Below are positions 42,110 through 56,024 of a stretch of DNA of 64,000 bases, in pieces. The notes beneath the pieces were generated by a model. It had not been told where the DNA came from and did no database searches. It saw only the letters and a list, made by a program, of their open reading frames with translations. Source of the stretch: Synaphobranchus kaupii. Taxonomy: Eukaryota > Chordata > Actinopteri > Anguilliformes > Synaphobranchidae. The stretch covers positions 38,874,699-38,938,698 of the forward strand of contig CM056377.1 of assembly GCA_029718625.1 (NCBI GenBank). The letters run 5' to 3'. Every line of letters begins with the position of its first letter. Position 1 is the stretch's first letter. The position numbers were made by a program, and so were the translations under genes.

Positions 42110-42891
42110 ATTCTCTTCATCTCTCTTCATGGTAAATTCAGAAGTAGTTTCCCCCCCCTCTTGAGATTGCTTAAAACATTTGCAGTATAAGAAAAGAAAA
42201 ATAACAAATACAGCAAAAACCTTGAACAACTTTTTTTCCTGCATGCTTCCCCCGTCCTTCGGGGGGGGTGGGGCCTGCAAGCACTTTTAAATTTGTCGGA
42301 TTTTCCAGTGCATGCATCCAGTTGATTCCCTCTGGTGAGTAAATGGGGCTTGCCAGCAGTCGGCTGTTCAATTTCACTCGCTCGCTGGCTTTTTCTCCGA
42401 GAATTATTGCCTAAAATAGTGCACTAGACAGGGGGGGAATGAAACTCTTCGGCCGAGGTGCTACTCGCCGGTTTTGTACTATATTAATTAAAATATCAAT
42501 TTATGCTCCGGCTGAATGGGTTATTTCCTCTATCTTCAAGCCCGCAAACAAGATAACGGCGGGCGCTTCATTTTCCCGCTGCATTATGTTTTAATGGGTA
42601 TTTCTGCTGGAAATTCAGGCTGTAAAATTGGATCACCCATGACTAGGGTAAAGGAGCGAGGCAGTTAACAAGGCATCGGCGCGCAGTCCTGCAAATTCAG
42701 CTTCTCCTTTGGACTTGATTTGTCGCAGGGTCACGTTCCATAAATCTAAATGTCCCGTATGCGCAAGTCAGCAGGAATGTGCTTTACAGAGGGGAACCAC
42801 AGCTTGTGCCTGAGGTTAAATGTTTTTTCGCGAAAATTCACTAAACTTGGACCTGAAACACCTTGCCCAGTGCGGTTCAGATAGTGGGTCA

Positions 42892-42983
42892 TTTGTGTGT
42901 GTGTGTCTGTGTGTGTGTGAGCATTAGGAGTTTCACATCCACTTTTGTGCGTTGGATTTGTGCGTGTGTGTGTGTGTGTGTGT
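42892..42983. repeat. Interrupted GT-rich arrays
   Basis: Two GT runs (around 42894-42919 and 42964-42983) separated by unique sequence. Confidence 0.9.
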
Positions 42984-45900
42984 CCATGCCTATGTGTATG
43001 TTCGTATGTGTGCGCTTGCCAGCTCGTTCAATGAATATCTGTAGATGTGGAAACAGCCCTATCCTTAAATTCTAATGGTCTGTTTCCATGAAAACAAACA
43101 TTCTGAAGAGTTCTTCTCATAATTGTCTTCACAGAACAAGCAACAGAACCCAAACAGATCGGCTTTTCTGTTCCGTTTTCTTCTGATTTAACTTTCATGT
43201 ACCCTGCTGACGGAAATAGATAAATTGAAGACAATTATTTGTGAGCAGTCAAGATATCTTGGTGGGGGTTATTTTTAATGGTAGTAAGTGCACCTTGCAA
43301 AGAGTGTCTTTCATCACTGCTAGGTAATGAGACGTCTCTTCAGACTACTTGTTTGGGTTCAGCCCGCCTGTTAGCATCGCCGACCAAGCTGGGATTCACC
43401 GGTGCAATTATCACCGATTATGTCATCTGTTTAGCACTTAAGAGGACAATGACAGATCGAAGACAGGAAGTTGAAAGCAAGCTTCTCTGCAAAACTGAGG
43501 GCAAATAAAAGAAAACCCTTCAACGCTTATCCGTCAAGTCGAGGGACACATTGCTGCTGGGAAATATCTCGTTATCGTGATGCCGAATAGAGCAAATCAA
43601 AGAATATCCAACAGATGAAGAGCCGCTCCTGTTTGTCTTCGCTCCGCTCCCTCCTCAACACACATCTGGATGCAGGGCCTGATACGAAAGGGGGGAAGCG
43701 GTCTACGATCGGGCAGCACGAGAGAACGAGGCTGACAACCCAGGAGTGATCCACTTAGCCTGCAAGAGGAGAAGAGAGGAGACGAGATGGCAGCCGCTCA
43801 GAAGGACGTCAGAAATCGAATTTCAAAAATTTAAATCGAATCACCAAAAGATGAGATTTCCATGAGGGGATAAGAAGCTGAAGGTGAAAATAAGCTAATG
43901 GTATTTGCCAATGTGAAACTGGCTCTTATATGGTTAGGCCTTACGTTAGACTGGGAAGCCGTGAGGTGAGGAAGTAACGCTTTTATGGGATTGAGAATAA
44001 ATGTAATTGTACGGCTATGGATTATTATTTTTTTAAAGTATTGCAGTGCCTGTAAAGCCGATTTCCAGCAAAAAGGCACCAGAGGTGATATCATGTGGAA
44101 AAAAAGACGCCGAACTGGACTGTTTCATAATCGACAGTTCTGATTTGTAACCGCACGTCAAGTATGATACTACGCTACTGCAATTAAATTATTGATGACC
44201 TGTCGTCACAGAAAGCTTCAGACAAAGAAACGCGAGTCTTCCTACTCGGGGCCCTTGGCTCCCTGTAGCACACACACACCTAACTGCAGGGCTGGAAGAA
44301 GGAAGCTATAACTGCGAGAGAGGTTTGACAGGATGATATTGTGCCCTGAGGATATGGTGTCATACCAAGCTCATATAGAAGCTTTGTCATCGCAAAAAAG
44401 CCTCCCTTCTTCATTGGCCAATTTCCTCCAAGCAGGAGCTGGGGTACGGCTGGTGCTGTCAACATATTGTAATATTGAAGAAGATGGGAAAGGTAATTGC
44501 AAATAAGGCTACATTTTGATATGTAACCAAGATTGTGGACTCTCTGTACTTTAAATGGTAAACTCCCTTGTCCCTGAATTGTTGAACTGAAGGATCCATC
44601 ATTGAGCCCGCCTCGCTTGACAATTTAAATCACGACAGGAACTCCTCAGCTGAACATGGAAGGAATGAAGTGTCTAGATCATGCGGTGATGGACTGCCTC
44701 TGGTAGTGGACACCTGCCATTTATTGTTTCGGTGCAAGGTGAACACGCTGTCAAAAATACAGACTAAATAATATTGTCCATTTTGTATTATATTTTTCCA
44801 ATTTTTTTTGTGTTGGTTTGAAGGGGCCTCTCATTTCTAAGCATGGTACAGTATGTCCTAATGTTGCGCACACTGACAGGGGGTTACTTATAGTCTATGT
44901 GAGCCATAATGTGCAAGACAAAAATTTGTGAAGGTAATGGCACACACCAATAGCACCTCTTTATGGAAGGGGAGAGAGCTCCGATTACTACTATTTACCA
45001 AACTAACGCCAAAACAATTTTATCCGGTGTGAATGTTATGTTTAATTTCATTATATCACTTGTACATGCAAAATGTATTTGTGTCGCTGTTTCTTGCCAA
45101 GACATTCAAGGAAAATGCTGTATGTATTTCAGGAACTGTAATTCTGCTATGCTATCTCTGTAAATATTCCATCGTTTGTTGGACAACATTTTGGTAGTTG
45201 TATAGTTGTACCTGTTGTATAGTTGTACAGTGTAGTTATTGATGCAGTAAATAAGCTCATTGAAGTTTCATTACTTAACTGTAGAAGACCTTGATCAATC
45301 CAGGCATTAGTTCCATTGAGTCAGGTGAGGAACATTCATATTTGAGTTATCCTATGGACATAAATCAGTCAAATATAATGTCATCAGGTGTAATAGCCTA
45401 GCAAGCTATCACCGAATCTGTTACGCCTATGAGTGCATTTGACTGTGTGTTGAAACCCCAACCCAAGCAGAGAAGTAGACGGGTTGAATGGAGACGGATA
45501 AGCATGATAATCTCAGGGCAGCAACCTCTTCAGAACTCATAACAATGTTATTTTCTCCCATATTAAAATGTGAATTTTTGAAAAGTTCTGGAGTGCCTTG
45601 GAATCTGATCTTAATCTAAAGCTCTTCATATTAAGAAAATGGTCCTTAGCCTGATAATTTTTTTTTGACTCTCTGTTGGTGGCGCCGAGCAGTTAACTGT
45701 CCATCTTCATTGACATTTTAGAGCTGTAGCCCCTCACTTTTCTCTCGGTGACCTCAGATTTTTATGAGCGGATGAGACTGAGTGACTGCCACGGAATGAA
45801 GGTAGGGGTTTGGGTTTAAAGAGCGGCTCTTCACGCTGATTTCCTCCGTGGTAATGATTTCAAAGTTCAGGACCCAAACCGGGCAGAAATAATGAGCGGT

Positions 45901-46672
45901 GTAGTCATTACTGCAAATTACATCCAGCACCGAGGCCCTCGTTCAACTTAAAATTCTAAAATGCCTCCAACCTATGGGCATTGATTAGCCTCATACATCG
46001 GTGCATGTCCCCGTGAACCGAAATTATACTTCATAAAAATGGGAGAGATGTTTTTTTTTTTTTTCTAATGTGACATTTTAATAGACACATGAACCGGTTA
46101 ATACAGACGCGTTTAAAAGTCTAAGGCTTCCTGGTAATGGAAACATGCGTGAAATGGATGCTAATTTCTCTGTTAGTGTATTGCTTGTCATAAAATAAAT
46201 TCTGTTCAGTGGCAAGACTCGGGTTTTATTATCCAATTATGAAGACTGATTTAAAGTAAATGTAAAGGTTTTCTATTTACTGAAGTAATTCAGTTTATGT
46301 GTCAAGCTCAGTAGCAATTGTAGCAATGTTACATCAAGAAATTAAACCACTATCTATTAAAGTGCCGCATCGCTGCCAAGATTTCTCACTGTCCTTTTAT
46401 GTTCAGAACCAACACAACTAAAAGGTGTGGCTTTAATACTTAATTGTAATACAGTTTGTATAAGTGTGTGTGAGTGAGAGAGAGTGACATTGGAAGAATA
46501 TTATGATCTTTGTGCAGATTTATTGTCCAGTGCATACACTGCTAATTCTACATCAATAATGAAGCATTTTGTCTGTCATGGATTTAGCTGTTTACCTCTT
46601 AGGAGTTTGGAGTAGAACCCTTCTGATAAAATGAAAGCCACTACACTAGCACCAGGCTTATGTAATTTGTGA

Positions 46673-46690
46673 TGTGTGTGTGTGTGTGTG
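46673..46690. repeat. Short (GT)n microsatellite
   Basis: About nine GT units. Confidence 0.9.
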
Positions 46691-49313
46691 TTGTATGTAT
46701 ATGTGTGATATAAATGACACAATCTTTGTTAATTTCAGAGATTCAGATGCAGTGTTATCTTAAAGTCAATTTGTTTACAAAACAGTTGGGGTCAGACTCT
46801 GGAACAAATATCAATATATCACAAAAATATCACTAATATTACAATTAGTACCAGGTCTTTAGGACATTGATTTGAGAATATAGCAGTATCCGCGTCTGTG
46901 TGAAACGAGAAGGGATACCGCACCTTAGTCGTGGGTTTATGTATTGATGTACTACTTTAAAATTGCACAGTACAGCTAGACAATCAGAACAGTGCACTTT
47001 GATATTGTACTCGGAAAATCCTTAGCTATGAAAAAGTTTTTTTTTTGTTCTCTAAAATTGGTTCCTGTGCTTTACGGGGGGCACTCGCAGGAAACGTTTG
47101 AAACAATACGACGGCCCTGCCGCGCGTACAGTCAACGCGCCGCACTGCACCGCGCTTCCTTCCGTCAATCCAAACTTATTTTTAAAGGCGTCCTCGCAGG
47201 AAGTGCCGCTATTGTACGCATTAGAAGTGGGGTGGTCGGGTAAGCGCTTAGGACTGGCCCGCGGCCTAGGCTCAGGTGGCGTGCTCTTTTATTATGACCG
47301 TAAACTCCAGCTGTATGATTTGGGCGAGGTCATCCGCTGTGTTTTTTTTAAAAACTACTAGCAAATTAAGTGACGACAGCAGTCACCGGTGTTACTTTTG
47401 TGCCGTTGAATTGTTAACAGTGCTTCGAAAGGAAATGTGTTGGTGGAGTCATGCTGTTTGGCTTAAGCGATTTCAGGGAGGTGACTACTGGATCCGTAAT
47501 AAACTATGCCTGTAAATGGTATCCCGATGAAACCTGGCACAGTTGGCATAGCTGGTGCCTGCTAGGGTGATATAGTAGCGGCCCCCCGCTGGTGAAGGCC
47601 TCGTGCCATAGGTGTTAAGTTTAATTTGTTTGGAAGACATGGAGCATCGCCAGCTTGGGAACCGTCCCAGAATTCCACAGAGCCGTAGACTGGAGTGGGT
47701 TAGAGAAGTCTTGAAGCCAAGCCGCGTTTGTGCTCTCCAATCAGCAGCTTGAAATCCTCTGTAGTCTCGTCTTTAATTCAAGCTGACATCACCCACTGCG
47801 CTAGCTAGATTTCTCGCTGAGGTTCTCTCATCATCTTGGAGCATGCTGTCGTTTCCATCAACTCATCGAGTTCAGAAGATTTATATAAATTCAGATTTAG
47901 TATATACTGTATATTCTACTGCTATTCATTCTACTGCTTGGTGGTTTGAGGGGTAGAACATTTGCGCTCCATTTTTGAAACGTGACAACTGCCAATTAGG
48001 AATGCTTGCAAATAAGAAAATCAAAGATTGACTGATTGATTGATGAGAAAATTAATTGGCAGTCATGGGTTAATTTAATCAGCATCCAATTGTGCTGAAT
48101 TTGCACTTATCTTTTCCTTTGTGATCAGCAGATATCTACTGTATATTATGTCATAATGTATAATACCATTATAAATTGATTAGATTGTGCTTGATATTTT
48201 CATCCTTGCTCCGCTTGAGAACGCAAAAACAGGACAATCCTAACTGTTGTTCCCAGAGCTCACGGTACATTTTGGAGAAGATCATATGATTTCCTAAAGG
48301 GCGTAGCGGTCATGGAGTTTTATGCTCGGTGTCCATTCCCGCCTCGTACCGGCGCGTTCAGTATTGTGGAATGTGTAAACTTGTCCCTGTATTTGCGGAG
48401 GGGTTTGTATTGAAATGAGGAGTGCAAACTCAATTATCAGCTCTACACCTAAGCAAACATCTCCCTCCTCTCTCCCAGTGCATGGCTGTGATTCATTATT
48501 GGGTCTTACACACATCCCATTTCCAATAAGCCATCTTCCATTTGTGAAGTACTTTGCATCTGAAGGTTAATCAATAACGGTCGACAACACAACCCGGTAG
48601 TGCGCGTGCTTGGATTCCGCTGCCGTACGTTGCCCGTGTCGCGAAAAAGTCAGAGAATGGCGGTAATGTAGGGAGAACTCCCGTCCAGTCTCCACCTGCA
48701 CAAATATGGCCGCCTGCCATCATGGTGAGAAACAAAGGGCTGTAAAGATATGTGTGCGAAGGGTCAGAACGCCAAGTCCTTTTGTTATTCCTGCTGCGGA
48801 CCTAGCTGTGATTTACACCAAGAGCATTTTATAGATTTTTAAACGTAATACTCCCTGGGTAGGTGACTTTACGAGGAGTGTGTTGCCGACATTCTGCGTG
48901 TGCTTCATCAAGATGAGAGCGGTGACTAAGAAACCGCACCCCAGGAAATTTAAGGTTTGAGCCGTGGGGTAAGACCGCTGTAATGACTTTAAGTAAAGAT
49001 ACTTCACTTTTAATCGCTACAGTAAAAAAAAAAACTGTCTCCACCAGATCGAATGGATCCTCAGTATGAAATGCGTAGTTGCGTGAAACACTCTGGGGAA
49101 ATGGTTGGCGGCCATGCAAATGAAAATATGACGAGGGCGGGCCTTCGGCGGCTTTGAGCTGTCTACGCGCTCGACGAGACGAACCGGCTTAGTATCAAGG
49201 TAGGCGCTTTTCGTTGAGCCGGCTCTGTTCCCAGAAGGCGACCTGGTCCCTGATCTTTGGCGAGCCTGAGGGGCAAGTGGAAACCTTCTCGCATCCACTG
49301 TGGATGGATCCAC

Positions 49314-49334
49314 GGGGGGGGGGGGGGGGGGGGG
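49314..49334. repeat. G homopolymer (21 nt)
   Basis: Uninterrupted G run between CCAC and ATCGATTCG. Confidence 0.95.
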
Positions 49335-49750
49335 ATCGATTCGAAAGGATCGGCCCCTCGTTCCACCCTTTAAACTCCACCGCGGAGAGTTAAGCCCGTT
49401 CGGAAAGAGCCTTCTGCTCTTGCGCGCTTCCCTCGGTTCGCAGGATCACAGCTTAATTAATATACACTTTGGTCTGTTTTTTTTTTTTATGAGGTAGGTG
49501 GAGCACTGACAGCTGCACTGGAAAATGATAACGATTAAAATACACGTTCTCCTAATCCTCTGCCCTCCCGGTGAAGCATTGATCCATTCACTAAGTGAAA
49601 GCTGATGTCTTCTCCCGAGTAGAAAAATCTCATTACCTCTCTCAGTGGCTCATATGGAGGTGTTTACATGGTACTAACAAGTCTGCTGGAAGGGACCCAA
49701 TGAGAGAATTGCGCAGAATGCTGCCGATGATGTCATCCTTGCCCCTCTCG

Positions 49751-49848
49751 TCTTTATCTTTACAACTCTTAACATGCTCGTAACCCATTTAGCCAGATAT
49801 CTTTATCTTTACAACTCTTAACATGCTCGTAACCCATTTAGCCAGATA
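49751..49848. repeat. Exact 49-bp tandem duplication
   Basis: Two adjacent copies of a non-repetitive 49-bp unit (starts TCTTTATCTTTACAACTC, ends TTAGCCAGATA) with no difference between 49751-49799 and 49800-49848. It is either a very recent slippage duplication or an assembly artefact. Confidence 0.95.
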
Positions 49849-50850
49849 TCCGATCAGGTCCGATGTCAGTTTTTGAAACGTGAGCGCACGCGGGGGTGGG
49901 GGGGGGGGGGGGTGGGGGGGTGCGGTTCGACAGCGCCGGCTCGTCGCTCTTTGACGCGTCCTTTCGGAGTGCGTATTTGTGTCGAGTTTCTCCGCTCTGT
50001 CGCTGTTCAATTAATCCCTTCCAATCGGGGGAGAGGCACCGTTTAAACGCTTACCTTAATTGAAGCGTGACCATTCGGGGTTCTTGCCGCAAAATGTCGG
50101 CGAACATATGTTGTGCCTTTCCTTCTCGCCTTTATTCTCGTCGTGTATCTGCCGCTATCCGCATCCATCTCTTCATCTGTTTTTTTTTAAGCTGCATTGT
50201 TGGGGGCGAAAGGCCACCCAGGCCTTGGAAGTGGCACTTAAATCTATTTCTTCATAACAGGGGCTGGAAATGGCCTTCCAGATTCATTATTTTTGTATAT
50301 GGAATAATACAGACATTTTTCAGAGCCATTTATGTGATTGTAGAGCAGTGCCCTTTATGGAAATGTACAAGCGCTTCTTTAGTTGCTTCTAAAGCTTTCT
50401 TGTCTTAATTGGTCCTGAACGCTACATTGTTGAGGAGAAAAAAACATTTTTTGTGCCGAGCGAATTTATAACAACTAAAACAGCCCCATTATAATTTGCT
50501 TTTAAAATAGTCCGGTAATTGCTCTGCAGTGGCTGAGGTGCGCTTTGTGGTCACGTTACGCAAGACAGAGGGAGGATAGCTGACAGTCCGTGAGCACGTT
50601 GCGGGAAGGGCGGCGAAACCGGCGATTTATTATCGTCTGATTGCTGATGATATTTTCCTCAGGTTGAGGACACGGGCCAGGCCGCTCAGTATCTCTAAGT
50701 TAGGATCATTACGGGCACTCGCGGTGGTCAGCCTTGTGAAAACCTGCTTCGGGGAAAGGAGACGATATGCCAGGCAAGTTGGCGACCGGTTTACAGTGAA
50801 AACCTTACGGCGTTCGACGGGCTAGATTACATTGTCATCATCAGCCCAAT

Positions 50851-51022
50851 CAAGGGTGGGTAATTCCAGTCCTTGAGGGCTCTGATATTTCGGTTCCGTT
50901 CCATCTTTTAATTGCGTGAAGTCATTTTTGGACGAGAGCTTAAATCACCTGTTATTCCCGGTCTAAACTAATTTTCCAGGTTCCCATAGGAACACGGCCC
51001 TTGAGGAAAGTGGGATTTGTGT
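50851..51022. mobile_element. Old hAT-type repeat fragment
   Basis: The left end AAGGGTGGGTAATTCCAG, with TCCTTGAGGGC, resembles the common fish hAT terminus CAGGGGTGGGCAA-TCCAGTCC. The right side has GGCCCTTGAGGA in the opposite orientation. It is heavily diverged, so borders are approximate. Confidence 0.45.
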
Positions 51023-54000
51023 ACCATTTAACCAGATTATCAGAATTTAATTTTTTCTCTGAAGCAGTACCTTAAACATTTCCCATCCAAAATAATTTTA
51101 ACGTAACTTTTCGATCCTTCACATAAATGTGGTTTCCCGAGTGTTTTATGTAGTGGATTACAATACAGACCAAGGCCATTGTGACAAATCGCACGTAACT
51201 ACACTACACTACGCTGCTACTTTTTCCGGTACTGCTAGTATACCCTAAGCCGAGGCATAAGAAAACCACTACCACCACTTCCTGTAGCAAAGCCCGGACA
51301 AACCTCTACAGACCCATCCCATTCTATGAGCCTTTATTAAGGTAACTATTTTGTAAAAAAAAGAATAATAAACCATCGTAAAATTACCATCTCGATACTA
51401 GCTTGACACTGTCAGCCAAAGAATAAAACATAGTGGTAAAAAATATATAGTCTTGTTCTCTGCCTTGATCACCAAGGGTGAAAGCTCTTGGTTTATTAGC
51501 ATTGTCATCAAGTGCTGATGTATTGAAGGTCCAGTGACGGGGGTAGTTGTAGCTGACAAATCACCAACAGATTGCTTCCTTTATTTCAGGAGTGGGAGAA
51601 AGGGGAAAAAAATGATTTTGTTAGTATAATGAGGTGCAAAATTGGCACATGCCAGGTGTGTAATGTGCTTTTGATGCCAACTCCATTATTGTGGATGCAG
51701 GCTTAATTGCCTTTTTAGAAAGCCAAGCCTTTTTCGCATTCCCTACATGTCTGGAGCTAATGTTTCTCATGTGCATCGCATTGATTGCGGACAGCACATT
51801 TACCATCTACCCTGTTGCTGTGTCTTACACCAGCAAGAAAGGAGCGAATTGTTTGCGAACATTTTTCACGTTGTGCTTTGTGGATATCAGTATATTTAAA
51901 GAATATGAAACCAGTTGAGCCGTGTAACCTGTAGGCGCTTTGTTTGATTCTTTTGAATGAGACCGTTTTTTTCAGCACGTCTATGACCTTTTTTTCTTTT
52001 CTTTTTTTTTTAAAGATTGCACAATGGTCACCGTATATGATATCACCTCAGATACCAATCAATCAACCATTTTTTCTGCCAAATAAAATAAATGATTTAT
52101 TTGTAGTAATATGGTGTCTGGTACGTGTGCTGATGAGGTGGTAAATTTATATTTGCTCATATTTTCTTTTAATATGGGCCACCTGGGTTTGCCCATGTAC
52201 GTTTCCTTCTTATTCACCCCTACCTCATGTACACTATATGTAAATATACATGGACAGATGGAAACATGCATGCACACAAAGAAGGATGCAAACGCGTAGT
52301 GTATTGAACCCCCGTGTTCTGTTTTTAATAAATCTTGCAAATACTGACAAGGCCCTTCCACAATCAGACGTAAGCTTTTTCAATCTGCTTTCTGGTCATG
52401 GGTCAAGTACCATTTCATGACCTTGTATAACTCTAAAAGTCAAGTGTTTATTGTGCAGTTTTTTTATTGTGTGCGATGATAATATGACAGCTCAGAAAAT
52501 AAAACACGACTTTGAATGGCTGGTCGTTCTTCATGCAATCTTATTCGTATACTGGAAGTACAGTACATCACCAAGCGTGTTGGTGTCAGAGTAACCTAGC
52601 CTGGTTGCTACATTGTACCAAATTGGTTAATTTTATTTCGCCTGGATAAAGAATATAATCGGGACAGGATTTGGACGTGGGACACTATTGATGCGCATTA
52701 ATAAGAGCTTTGTATAAGCACTGAAGTCAATGTTTAAAAAAATCAGTCACAGCTTTGGGGTTCGCTTTCAGAAGGAATGGCGCATGCTCATGAACTGCCA
52801 TTCAACATTGGATAAGTTCTGGAGAACTTGTGAAACCCAGTGATGGTGAGCGGTCAGTCTTCCTGGTCCTTTATTGCTACGATGGCAGTCACGATGCAAT
52901 TTTTGCTTTGTCTTGTCACTTTGACTTTTGTGACTCCATTGCTACACATTTGTTTTCAAAAGAAAAAAAAGAGACTCGTATTCGTCAAACGTTTTGGCGC
53001 AAGAGAATGCGGGGTACCATCAGTGATTGAAAGTTGAAACAAAGCTTTCCTTTATTAAAAGATTCTGGGGTTAATCAGCGGTCTTGTTTGGCATCCAGAG
53101 ATAATGATTTTTCCCGCGAGTTCCACACAACTTGAAAATTTCCCATCATCCCTTGCATAGAATTTTGTGAACAATCCCTGCAGAGGGTGGTGACCCCCAA
53201 GTTCTGTAGCAGATTCTTTTGGGTACTGACGTTTTTCTGACCTTTTTCCTGTTGGCGCAATGTCACACTTGTGCTTTGATTATCTCCGCAGAGGATCCGC
53301 AGTCTGTTTGTGTCAGGAAGTGTCCTCTGCACTCTCTGGAACCAAAGCAAGTACACAGTAAGGCCAATAAAACATCTTAACAACACTTATAATGTGGAAG
53401 TTAATTTTTTAAAAAGTCTGGATGGGAACTCAGGCCAGTAATCGGATGTAAAACGCAGACTGAGGCTATTCAAAAGCAAGCCAGTGTGTTTCACCATAGC
53501 TTAATCATTCCTAAAGAAAAACAATTCCAGAGACTGAGTTGTCTGAAGTCCTGAAACAATGCCATTATTATTATGAATTATCAAATTACTGCGCCCTGCT
53601 GCAGGCTGAAGGAGATCAAAAGTGAAGTTGCCTTGGAAATGGAGTAGACGGGAAATTAACACCACGTTCTGCAATTTAATCTAGATTAGGCAGGCAGTAG
53701 TGCACAAGACTGTACATGTCACTCGAGGGTACCCCTTGTTTTATTCATATTTCTGCTGGGTGCTTGGTGATGTAAAACTGCCTCTTGGAGCTTATTTCTC
53801 CGATAATTACATTTTCAGCAAGTACAGAGGCCGTGTGGAAAGCCATGGTTGTACGGTAACTGTATTTACCACGATCGTTTTTGTCGTAGAGGACGCTCCC
53901 TACTGCTTATTTGCCGGGATCAATGATGTGAGATTAGACGGAGTAACTCGGCACGCGGTGGGGTTTTTAGTGGCCGGCTCAGATTGTCAGTCAATGCTGA

Positions 54001-54494
54001 CTGCATTTCAGAACCTAAGCTGGCAGCTCACATAAACCATGGGAAATGAGTATCTCACTTCACTGTTCCATGTCCCTTCGGGGTCCCACAGCTACGGGTC
54101 TCCTCTCGGTTTTCCCAGGGTTGCATGATTCATTTCACAAAGTTATAGCCAGCTAGAAGGCAACAGCTTGGTATTCCACCTTCTGAATTACCTGGTTAAA
54201 TTCTTTATTGCAAGCGATTTTTTTGCACAGCACGTCCAGTTCATTTCAAGCACCAAATGGATCCGATAAATATGCCTAATTTATACGTTATTATCAATAT
54301 ATTGCAGGAACAACCTCAGTTATCAACAGTTACAGGTATTTTATAGTTTTAATGAATGAGAACCTGAAAGACACAAATGATAATATATTGATGATGTCTG
54401 CTGACTTGGCACTAACAAACTAAAAAGTGCTATTGCCTCATTCAAACAAGATTATCTCACTGTCGAGACTATTTATAATTCCCACCATCTCTGC

Positions 54495-54626
54495 CTTTAG
54501 CATGTGCAAAACCTTTTAGTACAAAAACCCAATAACATGACCAATGATTGGTCATAGTATTTACTTCGCACCAATCATTGGTTGTGTTAGTTTTTGTGTG
54601 CTAAAAGGTTTTGCACATGCTAAAAG
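54495..54626. mobile_element. Foldback MITE with paired CCAAT palindromes
   Basis: The 132-bp sequence folds on itself. The left arm contains TAGCATGTGCAAAACC and TTTTAG, and the right arm carries the same on the other strand. Each inner arm ends in a self-complementary 13-mer, ACCAATGATTGGT (54540-54552) and ACCAATCATTGGT (54570-54582). TA/TTA lies at both borders, so a TA- or TWA-specific family is possible. No ORF. Confidence 0.75.
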
Positions 54627-54985
54627 TCTTAGAATATTATTATTATTAGAGTATTGCTTTTTTTTAAATGAAAAAATATGGATATATTGAGAGGTTTCTC
54701 ATCTGCCAGCAAATCCTTGAGCCACTCTTGAAGTTGCCATGGTACAGCTTGCCTGGAAATTTAATGCTGGGAAACGAGTACCTGGAGACCAAACACAATC
54801 ATGTTAATTTAGCGTTTCAGGGTCGGCAGGATGTGGTTTTCCGTGACCTCCATGTTTGCTGTCCAGGCTTTTAAGACTTGTCATAACACATGTACTCAAA
54901 AAATTGCTCTTATTACAGGGATCGATGAGAGGCGGCCTGAGCACCAGGCTCAAAGAGGAGATTTCAGGGCTGAAGCATTAGACCC

Positions 54986-55018
54986 GGGCGGCGGGCGGGC
55001 GGGTGGGCGGGCGGGCGG
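54986..55018 (+). other. Predicted G-quadruplex motif
   Basis: At least five G3 runs separated by single bases (GGGCGGGCGGGTGGGC core) fit the classic G3N1-7 quadruplex rule on the + strand. It leads into the CpG-dense stretch that follows. Confidence 0.7.
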
Positions 55019-55024
55019 ACAGGC

Positions 55025-55180
55025 TTGAAAGCCAGTGACGGACATCGGCAGGGACGGCTCGGACCGAACGCGCGTCGCCGCAAGCCCGCCGCCGCGTCGC
55101 CTTCCGCGCGCGCGCGCGGTTTCGTCCTCGTCGGATTCCGCTAAACACGACCGCTCTCTCGCTCGTTAGCCGCGAGCAAA
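55025..55180. other. CpG-dense block
   Basis: A short stretch with very high CpG density, including (CG)7 around 55105-55118. It looks like a small CpG island inside intron 2. No exon or promoter motif is seen with it, so function is open. Confidence 0.45.
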
Positions 55181-56024
55181 GGCCGATAGAGTCAGGAGGA
55201 ATTGCACAGCTCTTCTCCCCGAGAGGAGCAGGTTTCCCCCACAGTTACTGACGTGTCAAATGGGAGGCGTTTCGTAAAGGATGCGCGCCTGCGTCTCGCG
55301 GGGGGGCTCGAGTATTCCCAGCTTTCCCGTGGGCACAGCTGCCCGTTTGCCGCGTGGAAGGCTACTATCATCCCTCTTTCCTACATCGTCCGCACTAACT
55401 CGTATACAGAGGACATTCTGCGATGTCGCGACAAAACAAAAAAACATGTTTGAGTTCAACTAATCTGTCGTTCAGTTGACCACTGCTGGGTTTCAGACAG
55501 TGTTAGCGATGAGCCCAGTGCTCTGGTAATGAATCCTCATGGTGCCAGTGGGAACTGTACAATTTACAAAGTGTTGTCCTGAGAAAGTTTGGTGAGATGT
55601 CAATAAATTGTGGATTAAAAAAACAAAACAAATTACTGATCAGGTCGTTGATCGTGTCTTTTGATCTGAGTTTTTCTTTTTCGTCACCATCTTGTGTGAG
55701 GCGCGATTGTAAATGAATGCGACGTGTAATAGCGTAGGCTTGGCACGTTTCATTTCTTAGACCTTGGTCTTGAACTGCTAAACGTGATAATCATGCAGTC
55801 TGGCTTTTGACTTTTTCCATATTCATAAATTTCTGGTGTGAGCCCTCATTTAGCATTTATCCGCTTCCATGTGCTCCCAATCCTTTTGTTTAAACATTCA
55901 TGGAAGGTGGTGCATGTCAATTTTTTGACTTTCTGTTGTTTTATAGGCAGGTAGAGAGACAATTTGACAGAACTTTTACTATCAAATGTAAGGAGGAAAT
56001 TATAAAAATGTGTGACATTAAAAG

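Larger units (their letters stand above)
37589..49750. other. Long intron 2 block with no recognised transposon
   Basis: About 12 kb in which I find only simple repeats, homopolymers and CpG-rich patches. There are no terminal inverted repeats, SINE or LINE tails, and no exon. By contrast, the first 35 kb carries an element every 2-3 kb. Confidence 0.45.
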
